Part shown: piece by piece, positions 34,490 to 45,526 of the stretch | Layout of the letters: each line of letters opens with the position of its first letter | Position numbering within the stretch: the first letter of the stretch is position 1 | From: Xestospongia bergquistia | Lineage: Eukaryota; Porifera; Demospongiae; Haplosclerida; Petrosiidae | Assembly: GCA_963965975.1 (NCBI GenBank) | Contig: OZ014420.1 | Span: 2,754,001-2,818,000 of the forward strand | Reading direction: 5' to 3' | Length of the DNA stretch: 64,000 nt | Notes under the pieces: generated by a model | What the model was told of the DNA's origin: nothing | What the model saw: the letters and a program-made list of their open reading frames with translations, nothing else | Databases searched by the model: none | Program-made: the position numbers and the translations under genes

Positions 34490-35756
34490 CCTATTTCTCT
34501 AAATTTGCTACTGAAATTTTGATGCCTTTTTCCAATTATTATTGGGGCCAAAAATATGCCTAATTAATCTCTTTTTTCTTATAATTTTTGTTACTGAAAA
34601 TATGCAAAATCTTAACAAATTCAGTGAATTTTAAGCCCTTTTTGTCAAAATTTTGCCACTATCAAATTTTAAGTATTTTTTAGAAGTATAGTTTGCAATC
34701 AAAATGCACAAGTATTTAAGCACTTCCTTTTAAATGTAACTCCTTTTTGTAACTATTTTCAACTCCAAAAATACAACAAAATTTTAACCCCTACCTCCCT
34801 AAATTTGACACCGAAAAGGAATTTTTACCGATTTTATCTAATTTCCTTTTGTTCAAGATCCCCCTGCAGTTCGAGCTGATACCTCAACCAGTTGATCATT
34901 TTGCTTGAGAGGGGAAATGTGATAACTATGAATATTCCAGATGAGCGCATGTATATATTGTGTAAGCACATGTTCAGTAGTTTTTTCTTTTATATTTGTT
35001 GTTGTATGTTGAATCTGTCTCGGCTAGGTTACAACACAGACACTGGTATTTGGAAGTATATTTACAGAAAAGTGGCATGTTCGTTAGGGCGTAATATGAG
35101 GTAGTTATATGGCAAAATTATATTATAATAAAACGTTATATAGATAACAACATAAAATGAGGTACGTTATGTTGTAATATCATAATATTGGGTAGTAATA
35201 TAATCCGTGAAATTGTAAATCCTATTTCTCTAAATTTGTTACAGAAAACAAGTGAATTTTGACTTTTTGCAAGTATTATTGGCACCAAAATTATACCAAA
35301 CTATATGTTACTGAAAAGCAACCAAAATCCGCAATTATTTAAACACTTTTTAACTATTTTCGACTCCAAAAATGCAACGAAATTTTAACCCCTATCTCCC
35401 TAAATTTGTCACCCAAATAAAGGAATTTTTAATGTTTTTTTCTAATTTAATTTTGCAAAAATATATGTGAAAATTGAACATCTTGTGCATAAAATACACA
35501 ATTTTAAAAGTGTGCCCTTACTTTTTTGGCACAAAGGTGTCTAAATATCTATACTTTGGTCACCCAAACACATAGAAAAAGAGAAAAGATGCAATTTTGG
35601 CCCAAAAGGTTTTCAAAAAGTCTTTTAAATTATGAGTATTTTCAGAGGTTAAAATGCATGTATTTTTTCATCAAAAAAATTTTAAAAGATGTCTTCAAAA
35701 TTCATGAATTTTTGTGGTAATATCGGATTAAAATTCACAAAGGGGATAAAATAGAC
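34490..35756. repeat. AT-rich degenerate repeats (tttctctaaatttg family)
   Basis: Variants of aacccctatctccctaaatttg followed by a short variable part recur about four or five times (near 34488, 34785, 35220 and 35385), mixed with poly-A/T runs. Similar A-rich phrases (ttggcaccaaaaacatagaa) recur at about 40850-40930. No gene is supported here. It overlaps the duplicated retroelement 3' region. Confidence 0.55.
34852..34925 (+). pseudogene. Second, deleted copy of the retroelement tail with polypurine tract and LTR-like start
   Basis: Codons for DPPAV are followed by a shortened tail, then gagaggggaaa (34907-34917) and tgtgataa (34918-34925). It matches copy 1 but lacks most of the basic tail and has an in-frame stop. 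Downstream to about 35250 it continues to align with the sequence after copy 1 (for example aaaacgttatatagataaca), so a segment of roughly 400-600 bp is duplicated. Confidence 0.45.
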
Positions 35757-35955
35757 GTAAAATACACCTAAACCATAAACCCTATATACTAACATTATAA
35801 CATAAACCCAAACCTGAAACGAGAATTTCTAAATCACTAAACCCTAACTTCTAAACCCTAAACTTGAAAACCTAAACCCTAAACCTTAAATCCTAAAACC
35901 AAAATGGTAAACACTAAATTTTAAAAACTAAACTCTAAACCAAAAACCTACAACT
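35757..35955. repeat. Degenerate CCCTAAA-like patch
   Basis: Around a dozen imperfect copies of aaaccctaa or aacctaaa are spread over 200 bp on the plus strand. The motif resembles the plant/alga-type telomere repeat (TTTAGGG on the other strand) rather than the TTAGGG of most animals. It is too irregular to be a functional telomere. Confidence 0.6.
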
Positions 35956-36330
35956 AGATGTAGCTCGATTTAATGACACTCATTCAGATGTTCATATCAT
36001 TTCAGATGTTACCAGAATATTTTATGGAGATAATGAATGTGTTGCTGTATGAAGGTTTCATACAGTCCAGAATGTTTGCAAGCACTGAAATTTGCAGAGA
36101 AAGTTGAAGCAGTCATCAAGTATTCATCTCGAGAAGTTAGAATGATTACAGAAGCAGAGACACTAGAGCAACATAGTTTAACAATGTATACATTTACATT
36201 GGATCATGTCTGAAAAAAGAGTTAGGAGTTTTGCTAGCAAATCCAATTCATTTACATCCTGATACATTTCATCATGCTTTGCCACTTATTACCTCCTGTA
36301 GCTACTGGTGCTCCACCTTTAATATCTCAG
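35955..36330 (+). pseudogene. Decayed coding fragment, family not recognised
   Basis: Long codon-like stretches switch frame. One begins VARFNDTHSDVH, the next reads ALKFAEKVEAVIKY then SSREVRMITEAETLEQ, and the next KKELGVLLANPIHLHPDTF. These are separated by a tga and phase changes. It may be the upstream part of the papain-like pseudogene that follows, but no domain could be named. Confidence 0.35.
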
Positions 36331-36423
36331 ATAGCGTTAGTCCTCAGTAATATAATTCACATGATCATTCGTTACATTAGACCTTCACCTGATTTTTCCA
36401 CAAAGGCATATAATGAAATTTGT

Positions 36424-37130
36424 AACTGGAGATAATTTGTTTCAGGGACGACAAGTTCTGGAGCAATTATTAAATATTTGTTGGAGCTGTTTTTTCACAC
36501 GTTGGATTGGTAAGTGAATATGTTTAGTTGTGTAAATATTTGAAATATATATATATATATATATATATTACGACCTCCATATTCCACTTGGGTTGGGAGT
36601 CCAGTACTAATAAGGTGGGGCTTGTTAATGTTGATATGGGAACAGTCCACCCTCTAAAGAACAAAATTTTCTCTGGCTGGTATGATCGTGTTGCAATTTA
36701 TCAATTAACAGGAGCAACGACAAGTAATGTGTGAGATATGTTGAAGGTTAGCTACCGAAATAATTAATTAAAATTTTTATTTACATTTTAAGTAGGTAAG
36801 AAGCTTCAAGGAAGACCGTATGAAAGAGACAAATAGATTTGATTGTCTGCAGTAAATGTAAATGTTAATGATGAATACTTGGAATTTCTCAAAAACTACA
36901 AAGATAACTTCAGTTCATTAATTTGTACTGAACTTGTTGCTCATGTATATCAGGAACTTAAACTAATTGGTAAGTTTAACAATAATTGGTGAGTTTAACA
37001 ATAGTCACAATGAAACACACTTCTACTTTTCATAGATACAACCAAACTGTCAGATGAATTCAGTCCTGATGATTTTTCCAGTAATTGTACATTGAAACTG
37101 AACTTTGGACATATTATATCAATATTAAAC
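36424..37130 (+). pseudogene. Permuted papain-like amidase (YiiX / peptidase C92 type), pseudogene
   Basis: The order of motifs matches the permuted NlpC/P60-type papain fold. SGAIIKY is followed, after a frame break, by SHVGL, the probable catalytic His (36495-36509). Then come WESS and VHPLKNKIFSGWYDRVAIYQLTG, LQGRPYERD, the probable nucleophile Cys in ICTELVAHVYQELKLI, and LSDEFSPDDFSS. One intron is clear: gtaagt at 36970 to catag at 37035, 66 bp, joining in frame across a split Asp codon. A likely donor also sits at 36510. Stops and phase changes in the first part and after ERDK indicate decay. Members are cysteine hydrolases acting on amide or peptide bonds; the substrate here is unknown. 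Confidence 0.55.
36547..36569. repeat. AT dinucleotide microsatellite
   Basis: About eleven AT units, lying in the presumed intron after the SHVGL exon of the papain-like pseudogene. Confidence 0.9.
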
Positions 37131-37139
37131 AATAATATC

Positions 37140-37735
37140 CATTAAGTGAAAAAAGGTTGATGTTTAGTTTAGAAGCTATTGCATTGTATTTTAAAAGTTA
37201 TCATAAAACAGATAGAGCCACAAATAACTTTGTATCTCCATCAATTATTTTCAATATTGATTAGTCAACTTAACTTGTGCCCAACAGTCAATAGACTATT
37301 TGATGGTTGTGAATTCTTCTTTATAGGTCTGTCTCCCAAGCATCAACCCTTGAAGACTTTGCACACTAAATTAGTACAGTTGCTGGTGAATAATAACAAG
37401 AAAATGAAACCATTAGATGAAAGTGATGCTCTACTAAGTGTTATCCTTTCCATGCTCTTCCTGATCAATTTTTACAACTAGTCATGCTTTCATTGTTTCA
37501 GGAATTACCTGTTCAAAAAGAATCAAGTTCGCATCTTTGGAAGTACCTTTGGAAGTTTGTCACATTTCAAAGTCGTTGCTTTTTAGTCCTAATAAGTTCA
37601 TTAACTGACATACTTCTTTTCTTAGTTGACAGGCGTGGCAAATTAACTGTAATCACGCCCATGGGCGGCTACTTTTCCAATAATGCTTTTTCAACAATAG
37701 CAACGATTTAAAAGCTTACTCTAGCAACAAGATGA
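37140..37735 (+). pseudogene. Unassigned coding-like fragments downstream of the papain-like pseudogene
   Basis: A plus-strand frame reads GLSPKHQPLKTLHTKLVQLL after a possible acceptor (tctttatag, about 37326). A second frame overlaps it and continues YPFHALPDQFLQLVMLSLFQELPVQ. The frames interlock as if a single nucleotide had been lost. No family was recognised. It could be a further exon set of the preceding gene or a separate relic. Confidence 0.3.
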
Positions 37736-37935
37736 TGCTTTCAGGTAAGTTACTAGTGTGACAGGGTAGGTAGGTTGATGTTGCTACATAACAACAAGAA
37801 AAGCCATAAAAGTCATAAAATGGATGCTCAACTCTGTAGTATGCTACGAACACTTAATGATCAACATACAGTTGATCTCTTTGTTGTGTGGGGAGTCTGT
37901 TGATACTTTGTTCTAAGCCAAACACACCACTAACG

Positions 37936-37936
37936 C

Positions 37937-37967
<31 letters not shown>

Positions 37968-38260
37968 GAAAGGAAGAGACGTATGTCCATGTAGAGACAA
38001 CTTACAGTCAGGGAATATATTAAAACTGATTGGTAGTGTATGTATAATGTAAGTGCATATACACACAGAGAGGAAAAGAAGCATGTATGTATAGACACAA
38101 TACACAGTCAGGCAAAGTGGAGCAATATATTATAATACACATACACAGAGACAGTTAGAGAAGTGTGTACATAGACACAACACACAGTATGGCAAAGTGA
38201 AACAATACATTATAATTGATTGCTGATGTAAGTATAATGTAAGTGTGTGTGTTTTCTTGT
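37936..38260. repeat. CA microsatellite followed by a three-copy minisatellite of about 100 bp
   Basis: A CA run at about 37937-37961 leads into three imperfect copies of a unit containing agacacaacacacagt, ggcaaagtg and aatatattataa. The copies begin near 37975, 38072 and 38160. No gene is supported. Confidence 0.75.
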
Positions 38261-38629
38261 TATCAGGAATAGATAATATATTATATATATATATGTAATT
38301 ATAATTAAATATATATAATCTAGTAGATTAACTTAGACTTAACTTAGATTGACCCCACCCATGTATTGATTGTAGTCCTCTATCATCACAGGTTTAATGA
38401 TTTCTTCAACACCAGTGTGAAGTCTTGTATTTTTCTTCTTAACAATCTTATTGAAATCGTATATGATCAAATTGGACTATCGTAAGGCCATTTGGAACGA
38501 TTCATGACAACGTATATACATATTATTATACAAGCGTACATAAAGTCTAGACACAAAGATTGTTATTGATGTATATGAGGATGATTCTTAGTATTCATAA
38601 TGTAATTTGGTATGGTATGGTAATCTTTA
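38261..38629. other. Intergenic AT-rich DNA with a short TA run
   Basis: A TATATA run lies near 38277-38295. Otherwise no gene, RNA or repeat is recognised. Confidence 0.4.
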
Positions 38630-39600
38630 AAAAATGGGAGTACATACAAATGAGTTTTACAAATGTTACATTGGTACTGTTTTTGTGATCTTTTTTTCCT
38701 CGAGCCTTGCATACTTTAGACTGGGACATACTCCATAAGGTGCATCTTTTGAACAGGTTCTGGAAATCCATGTTCGCTCAATCTCATTGGAAGTACTGTT
38801 GTTGAGGCAATGTGCCTTCTGTCAACTGGTTATTTATGACCGTCTAGTATCCGGCTGCCAATGTGTGGTAAAGGTTTTCAGCAACTATATTGTGCAAAAT
38901 ATTGGTGTTAACAATGGATACATCAAATAAGTGAAATAATACTTTCTTCCACTACTTGCCTGACCTGCGTACATATCCATAATATAGTAGGAGTTGATTG
39001 CACTTGTCGACTCCGCCCATATCGTATTGTATTCTTCAACTACTTTTGCCACATCTACTCCTCCATCTACTGCTCTGGTTCTCCTCCGCTTATCTATCAT
39101 ATTTTCATTATGCAAGGTTGATAACATGTGTACCACTAGCTTGTCAGACCACTTCGGACACGAAAATTCATCTGTTGCATAATAAGAATAGACTTAACCT
39201 ACATCTTACATTTTAGGCTAAAGTAAGTACAGTTGATTGTTACTTTTTACCATTTGTTAATTTTGCTAATTGAAATTCTCTACTCAATCCCTTCTGATTC
39301 AGCGAAAAGTGTATATTGGTACACACATGATATCCACTTATTGATAAAGGAGACATGAGATCATTTTGTACGCTAGCCCTTGCTCAGGGACGCCATCTTC
39401 TCTTTTCCTGTATGACTCGTTAACAGCCATTATAGTAAGTATAATATCCCATTTAGTGGGCTTCTTGAGCATGTACTAGAACCACCAGAGTCTTCCTTTG
39501 TGTCCAATGATACTCTCATCAACAGCAATTTCTCTATTGGGAATATAAACCAACTAGAAGGACTCGTTAAGCTGATCAAGATTTCATCAATAATTCAAAC
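38630..39600 (-). pseudogene. Second piggyBac transposase relic, heavily decayed
   Basis: On the minus strand, fragments appear in the order expected for a PGBD-type transposase. VYIPNREIAVDESIIGHKGR holds the first catalytic Asp, in VDES. YMLKKPTKWDI follows a tag. DKLVVHMLSTLHN and VVEEYN come next. After a one-base phase change, MGGVDKCNQ holds the third catalytic Asp, then a tag, then WKKVLFHLFDVSIVN. A C-terminal zinc-module trace (QCNIC) lies near 38660. The DNFF segment with the second catalytic Asp is missing. It is a different lineage from the copy at 25365, since the GHKGR and HLFD contexts differ. No termini were identified. Confidence 0.8.
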
Positions 39601-39839
39601 CTTCTGCATGATATGACTGACTATATCACTATGAAATGACCATTTGCTGCTCCAGTATGATCTACAAATAAGTAAGTTGTACAGGAAATTCACAAATTTT
39701 TAGGGCTTCCTAATAAAATTACAATTACAAGTAAGTGTAATAAATAAAACTTGCAATTCATATCAATCTATTTCCTTGGTTATAACGAATACCTCACAGA
39801 CAGATATCTAACTAGTCCCTTTGTAATTATTATGGCTAG

Positions 39840-40062
39840 TAATGGGTCAACTTCCTCAAGCTTTATCAGATTTCTACTCCAGTCATGACCAAGAGCGTTG
39901 GGATGATTATGCATGTAAGATTCAATTTGACACAGGATAGGTAGCTGTTTCCACAAAGATCAAATCTTTTACTGCTGATGAAAAGTATAGATTGAAGAAA
40001 GCAAGTGGTGGTTTGTTGGTTATATCAAGAGTAAGCCCAGGTGATGCAGGAAATGGATGAAC
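39840..40062 (+). pseudogene. Short coding-like fragment, unrecognised
   Basis: A frame reads MGQLPQALSDFYSSHDQERW, continues to DTG, meets a TAG, then resumes as KIKSFTADEKYRLKKASGG and LLVISR. A possible donor gtaagc follows immediately. The biased codon pattern on both sides of one stop suggests a decayed exon. No family can be named. Confidence 0.3.
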
Positions 40063-40194
40063 TATAAAGTTACTTTGCTATTATTGGTAGTCTTTAGTTA
40101 ACTGTAGGTAGGCTAGCTGTAGCAGTAGTGCTAGTACTGGGCAAAGCTGTTGCTGGAGAGGTGGCAACCAATGGATGAACTACAATAATTATTA

Positions 40195-40482
40195 TTATTT
40201 TGTACATGTGTGTAAAATCATCTTATCCGTGGGTGTAGGTGGAGCTAGGAAACTGCTTCTTGTTGGTAAAGGTGGAGCTGAAGAGTTACATTTTAGTACA
40301 AAGCTTTCAGAAGTCAGCCTTGCTAGTAAATGGCTTTGCAAAAGATCTGTCAGTGCTTCTTCTTCATCAATGTAGCTGTAGAAATCACTGTCTGAATAGT
40401 CACTTTCAGCACCATCAATACACTGTAAAAGGAGGTCTGGGTCAAAAGGCAACTGTATAAACCTTCTGCTTGTCAATGCCAT
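40195..40482 (-). CDS. Hypothetical acidic ORF, 95 codons
   Basis: The product begins MALTSRRFIQLPFDPDLLL and has an acidic stretch rich in D, S, Y and E (DYSDSDFYSYIDEEEALTD). Such acidic segments resemble N-termini of piggyBac-type transposases, and a piggyBac relic lies immediately downstream on the same strand, so it may be that element's 5' exon. It could equally be a chance frame. No promoter was seen. Confidence 0.25.
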   Translation of the reverse strand: MALTSRRFIQLPFDPDLLLQCIDGAESDYSDSDFYSYIDEEEALTDLLQSHLLARLTSESFVLKCNSSAPPLPTRSSFLAPPTPTDKMILHTCTK

Positions 40483-40506
40483 GACGCTTTAGCCATGTTG
40501 ATAGCT

Positions 40507-40830
40507 TTACAAACCAGTGATTGCAATCATATTCACGTTCTTGCTTTCGAAAAACAGTCCAGGTGCCTCGGTAATAGTTACTGTGCAAAATTGCGATTCC
40601 ACCCACTCAATAATTGCATCCGCCTGCTCATAATTACGCAACCACCCGTTAAAGGGTTCACATAAATACCTGTTCCTTCTTTTAGCAAAATGGGTTTTCA
40701 AATATCGGCATTTTGGGCACCTAAAAAAATTAGCAAAAGGATTTAAAACATGTGCAATTTTCGCACTAAAATGCTTTTTAAAGAGGCTGTGACAACTGAC
40801 ACATTTTGCTGCCAAAAAAGTTTTAAACAA
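40507..40830 (-). CDS. Hypothetical cysteine-containing ORF, 107 codons
   Basis: The frame contains two C-x2-C pairs (CVSC about residues 10-13 and CPKC about 38-41) with basic residues between, which could bind zinc. It lies 24 bp upstream of the acidic ORF on the same strand. No known family was recognised, and the A-rich neighbourhood makes chance frames likely. Confidence 0.25.
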   Translation of the reverse strand: MFKTFLAAKCVSCHSLFKKHFSAKIAHVLNPFANFFRCPKCRYLKTHFAKRRNRYLCEPFNGWLRNYEQADAIIEWVESQFCTVTITEAPGLFFESKNVNMIAITGL

Positions 40831-41095
40831 GGGTTAAAACACATATTTTTGGCACAAAAAAAATTAGGACTTGTATATTTTGGCACCAAAAACATAGAAA
40901 AAAGTTTTTAAAAACTGCAATTTCCACAAAAAATATACACATTAAAATATACATTTTAGCAATAGAAGACTCTATTCCAGTTAATAGACTAAATGTCTTT
41001 AAGCCTTTATTGCAAATAGTTTGCAGTGGTAAGTACAAACTCATTATTGTAAGTAGTTCGCATTGTTAAGTTTACCAAAATACTGTAAACCCTAA
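40831..41095. other. A-rich DNA between the ORFs and the satellite
   Basis: Contains phrases such as ttggcaccaaaaacatagaa that resemble the A-rich repeats near 35520-35590. No gene is recognised. Confidence 0.4.
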
Positions 41096-43020
41096 CAATC
41101 CTTTAAATTAAAGAGTTTCAAGATTTAATGGAAATGAACTTCAATTGTCAATTGCAGTTTATTGAGTTATACTCTCTGAGTCCTTTAACCTAGGCAGTTT
41201 AATTAAAAAATGTTCACTGCTGTTCATTTAGCTAGTTTCTTTAAGTCCTTTAGTCTAAGCACTTTGCATTTTATTGAGTTAACTTTATAAAGTAAATTGC
41301 TAGGACTAAAGGACTTAAAGGGACTAAATAAATAAACTGCCATTAACAATATATTTAGTTTCTTCGCATTAATGCTCTAAAGTCTTTAATTTAAAGACTT
41401 TAGAAGGTTTAGACTATTGAGTTTAGTTTATAAAATAAACTGCTGAGACTAAGGGACTTAAAGGGACTAAGTAAATAAACTGCCATTAACAGCTTATTAA
41501 CTTTGTTTGCATTAACAGTCTAAGTCTTTAATTTAAAGACTTCAGAAGGTTTAGACTGTTGAGTAAATTTCAAATAGTAAACTGCTCATACTAAAGGACT
41601 TAAAGGGACTAACTAAGTAAACTGCCATTAACAGTTTATTAAGTTTGTTTGCAATAACAATTTTAAATCTTTAAATTAAAGACTTTAGAAGGTTTAGACT
41701 GTTGAGTAAATTTTAAAAAGTAAACTGCTCAGACTGAAGGACTTAAAGGGACTAACTAAGTAAACTGCCATTAACAGTTTGTCGAGTTTGTTTGCATTAA
41801 TGCTCTAAAGTCTTTAATTTAAAGACTTTAGAAGGTTTAGACTATTGAGTGAACTTTTTAAAGTAATCTGTTCAGACTAAAGGAGTTAAAGGGACCAACC
41901 AAATAAGCTGCAATTAATTGTTTACTAAGTTGGTGTGTATTAAAACATTCAAATCTTTAATTTAAAGACTTTAAGAGGGTTAGGCTATTGATTTCAGTTT
42001 ATTAAGTAAACTGCAAAGACTAAAGGACTTAAACCGACTAACTAAATAAACTGCCATTAACAGTTTATTAAGTTTGTTTGCATTAATGCTCTAAAGTCTT
42101 TAATTTAAAGACTTTAGAAGGTTTAGATTATTGAGTGAATTTTATAAAGTAAACTGCTCAAAATAAAAGACTTAAAGGGACTAACTAAATAAACTGGAAT
42201 TAACATTTTATCAAGTTTGTTTCCAATAACGCTCTAATGTCTTTAATTTAAAGACTTTAGAAGTTTAGACTATTGACTTAAGGTTATAAAATAAACTGCT
42301 GAGACTAAAGGCCTTAAAACGACTAACTAAATAAACTACTATTAACAGTTTATTAAGTTTGTTTGCATTAACGCTTTAAAGTCTTTAATTTAAAGACTTT
42401 AGAAGGTTTAGACTATTGGGTGTACTTTAAAAAGGAAACTGCTCAGACTAAAGGACTTAAATGGACTAACTAAATAAACATCAATTAACAGTTTATTAAG
42501 TTGGTTTGTATTAAAGCACTAAAGTCTTTAATTTAAAAACTTTAGAAGGTTTAGACTATTGAGTGAACTTTCTAAAGTAATCTGTTCAGACTAAAGGACT
42601 TAAAGGGACCAACTAAATAAGCTGCATTTAACAGTTTACTAAGTTGGTGTGTAACAGTTTATTAAGTTTGTTTGCATTAACGCTCTAAAGTCTTTAATTT
42701 AAAGACTTTCTAAGGTTTCGACTATTGAGTTTCGTTTATAAAATAAACTGCATAGACTAAGGGACTTAAAGGGACTAAGAAATAAACTGCCATTAAAAGC
42801 TTATTAACTTTGTTTCATTAACGTTCTAAAGTTTTTAATTCAATGACTTTAGAAGGTTGAGACTGTAGAGTTAACTTTATAAAGTAAACTGCTCAGACTA
42901 AAGGACTTAAAGGGACTAACGAAATAAACTGCCATTAGCAGTTTATTAAGTTTCTTTCCATTAACGCTCTAAAGTCTTTAATTTAAAGACTTTAGAAGGT
43001 TTAGACTACTTTAAAAAGTA
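41096..43020 (-). repeat. Diverged satellite subfamily, about 13 units of 143 bp
   Basis: Units share the palindromic core aaagtctttaa/ttaaagacttt with the main satellite. They have ggacttaaagggactaac where the main family has ggactttatggcactaac, and actgccattaac instead of cagctattaac. The orientation equals that of the 43.5-54.2 kb block. Copies are more diverged from one another than in the main blocks, as expected for older units at an array edge. Confidence 0.9.
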
Positions 43021-43187
43021 CACCCAATAGTCCCTATATATATTTAGTCCCTTTAAGTCTTTTAGACTGAGCAATTTACTTTATAAACTTCAATAAAAAG
43101 TGTAAACCTTCTAAAGTCTTTAAATTAAAGACTTCAGAGCGTTAACACAAACAAACTTACTAAACTGTTAATAGCAGTTTATTTATA
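43021..43187 (+). repeat. Single satellite unit in inverted orientation
   Basis: After ggtttagactactttaaaaa the sequence flips to the opposite strand (tttagactgagcaatttac ... aacttactaaactgttaatag) for about one unit. A non-satellite segment follows. This is a second, small strand switch in the satellite. Confidence 0.8.
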
Positions 43188-43495
43188 CTCTGTCCGAGTT
43201 GAGAAAAGCTACACAGACGTGTGAATAACTTTGCCGTTTTACGTGCTATCCACATGGGACTTGCACCAATTGATTCAGCTTGCAAACGCGCATTTTATAT
43301 ATAAAATTTGGCTCTCTAGCGCTACGATAAAGTATCAAACTATAAAACTCCATACATTTTGAATGGCATCCCTTTTGCATACTTTAAATTTCAAACCTTC
43401 GAGCAGATAACAAAAATCGATTTTCACCTCGAAAAGTCAGCCAACTATCACCGAGAAGCCAGCCGACTATCACGTGGCAAGTCAAAATTACAATT
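43187..43495 (-). repeat. Dispersed repeat, copy 2, inside the satellite
   Basis: This is the reverse complement of the element at 27669-27957, from ctgtccgagttgagaaaagc through gtgtgaataactttgcc and tatataaaatttggctctc to acttgccacgtgatag on the opposite strand. It interrupts the satellite exactly between the inverted unit and the main block. No inverted termini or target duplication could be defined. Confidence 0.8.
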
Positions 43496-45526
43496 TTAAT
43501 TCTAAAGTCTTTAAGTTAAAGACTTTAGAAGGTTTAGACTATTCAGAGAAGTTTATAAAGTAAACTGCTCAGTCTAAAGGACTTTATGGCACTAACTAAA
43601 TAAACAGCTATTAACAGTTTAGTAAGTTAGTTTGCATTAACGCTCTAAAGTCTTTAAGTTAAAGACTTTAGAAGGTTTAGACTATTGAGAGAAGTTTATA
43701 AAGTAAACTGCTCAGTCTAAAGGACTTTATGGCACTAACTAAATAAACAGCTATTAGCAGTTTAGTAAGTTAGTTTGCATTAATGCTCAAAATTCTTTAA
43801 GTTAAAGACTATAGAAGGTTTAGACTACTTAAAGAAGTTTATAAAGTAAACTGCTCAGTCTAAAGGACTTTATGGCACTAACTAAATAAACAGCTATTAA
43901 CAGTTTAGTAAGTTAGCTTGCATTAACGCTCTAAAGTCTTTAAGTTAAAGACTTTAGAAGGTTAAGAATATTTAGAGAAGTTTTTAAAGTAAACTGCTCA
44001 GTCTAAAGGTCTCTATGGCGCTAACTAAATAAACAGCTATTAACAGTTTAGTAAGTTAGTTTGCATTAACGCTCCATAGTCTTCAAGTTAAAGACTTTAG
44101 TAGGTTTAGACTATTGAGAGAATTTTATAAAGTAAACTGCTCAGTCTAAAGGACTTTATGGCACTAACTAAATAAACAGCTTTTAACAGTTTAGTAAGTT
44201 ACTTTGCATTAACGCTCTAAAGTCTTTAAGTTAAAGACTTTAGGTGGTTTAGACTGTTTAGAGATGTTTATAAAGTAAACTGCTCATTCTAAAGGAATTT
44301 ATGGCGCTAACTAAATAAACAGCTATTAACACTTTTGTAAGTTAGTTTGCATTAACGCTCTAAAGTCTTTAAGTTAAAGACTTTAGAAGGTTTAGACTAT
44401 TGAGAGAAGTTTATAAAGTAAACTGTTCAGTCTAAAGGACTTTATGGCACTAATTATACAAACAGCTATTAACACTTTAGTAAGTTTCTTTGCATTAACG
44501 CTCTAACATCTTTAATTTACAGACTTTAGAAGGTTTAGACTATTGAGAGAAGTTTATAAAGTAAACTGCTCAGTCTAAAGGACTTTATGGCACTAACTAA
44601 ATAAACAGCTATTAACAGTTTAGTAAGATAGTTTGTATTAACGCTCTAAAGTCTTTAAGTTAAAGACTTTAGAAGACTTAGACTATTGAGAGAAGTTTAT
44701 AAAGTAAACTGCTCAGTCTAAAGGACTTTATGGCACTAACTAAGTAAACAGCTATTAACAGATTAATAAGTTAGTTTGCATTAACGCTCTAAAGTCTTTA
44801 AGGTAAAGACTTTAGTAGATTTAGACTATTGAGAGAAGTTTATAAAGAAAACTGCTCAGTCTAAAGGACTTTATGGCACTAACTAAATAAACAGCTCTTA
44901 ACAGTTTAGTTGGTTAGTTTGCATTAACGCTCTAAAGTCTTTAAGTTAAAGACTTTAGAAGGTTTAGACTATTGAGAGAAGTTTATAAAGTAAACTGCTC
45001 AGTCTAAAGGACTTTATGGCACTAACTAAATAAACACCTATTAACAGTTTAGTAAGTTACTTTGCATTAACGCTCTAAAGTCTTCGAGTTAAAGACTTTA
45101 GAAGGTTTAGACTGTTTAGAGAAGTTTATAAAGTAAACTGCTCAGTCTAAAGGACTTTATGGCACTAAATAAATAAACAGCTATTAACGGTTTAGTAAGT
45201 TAGTTTGCATTAACGCTATAAAGTCTTTAAGTTAAAGACTTTAGAAGGTTTAGACTATTGAGAGAAGTTTATAAAGTAAACTGCTCAGTCTAAAGGACTT
45301 TATGGCACTAACTAAATAAACAGCTATTAACTGTTTAGTAAGTTAGTTTGCATTAACGCTCTAAGGTCTTTCAATTAAAGACTTTAGAAGGTTTAGACTA
45401 TTGAGAGAAGTGTATAAAGTAAATTGCTCAGTCTAAAGGACTTTATGGCAATAACTAAATAAACAGCTATTAACAGTTTAGTAAGTTAGTTTGCATTAAC
45501 GCTCTAAAGTCTTTAAGTTAAAGACT

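Noticed and set aside
35757-35955. True telomere
   Set aside because: Repeats are irregular, short and internal to the window with unrelated DNA on both sides.
37854-38105. Minus-strand ORFs through the CA microsatellite
   Set aside because: The frames are created by the dinucleotide run (CVCVCV) and the minisatellite; no protein features.
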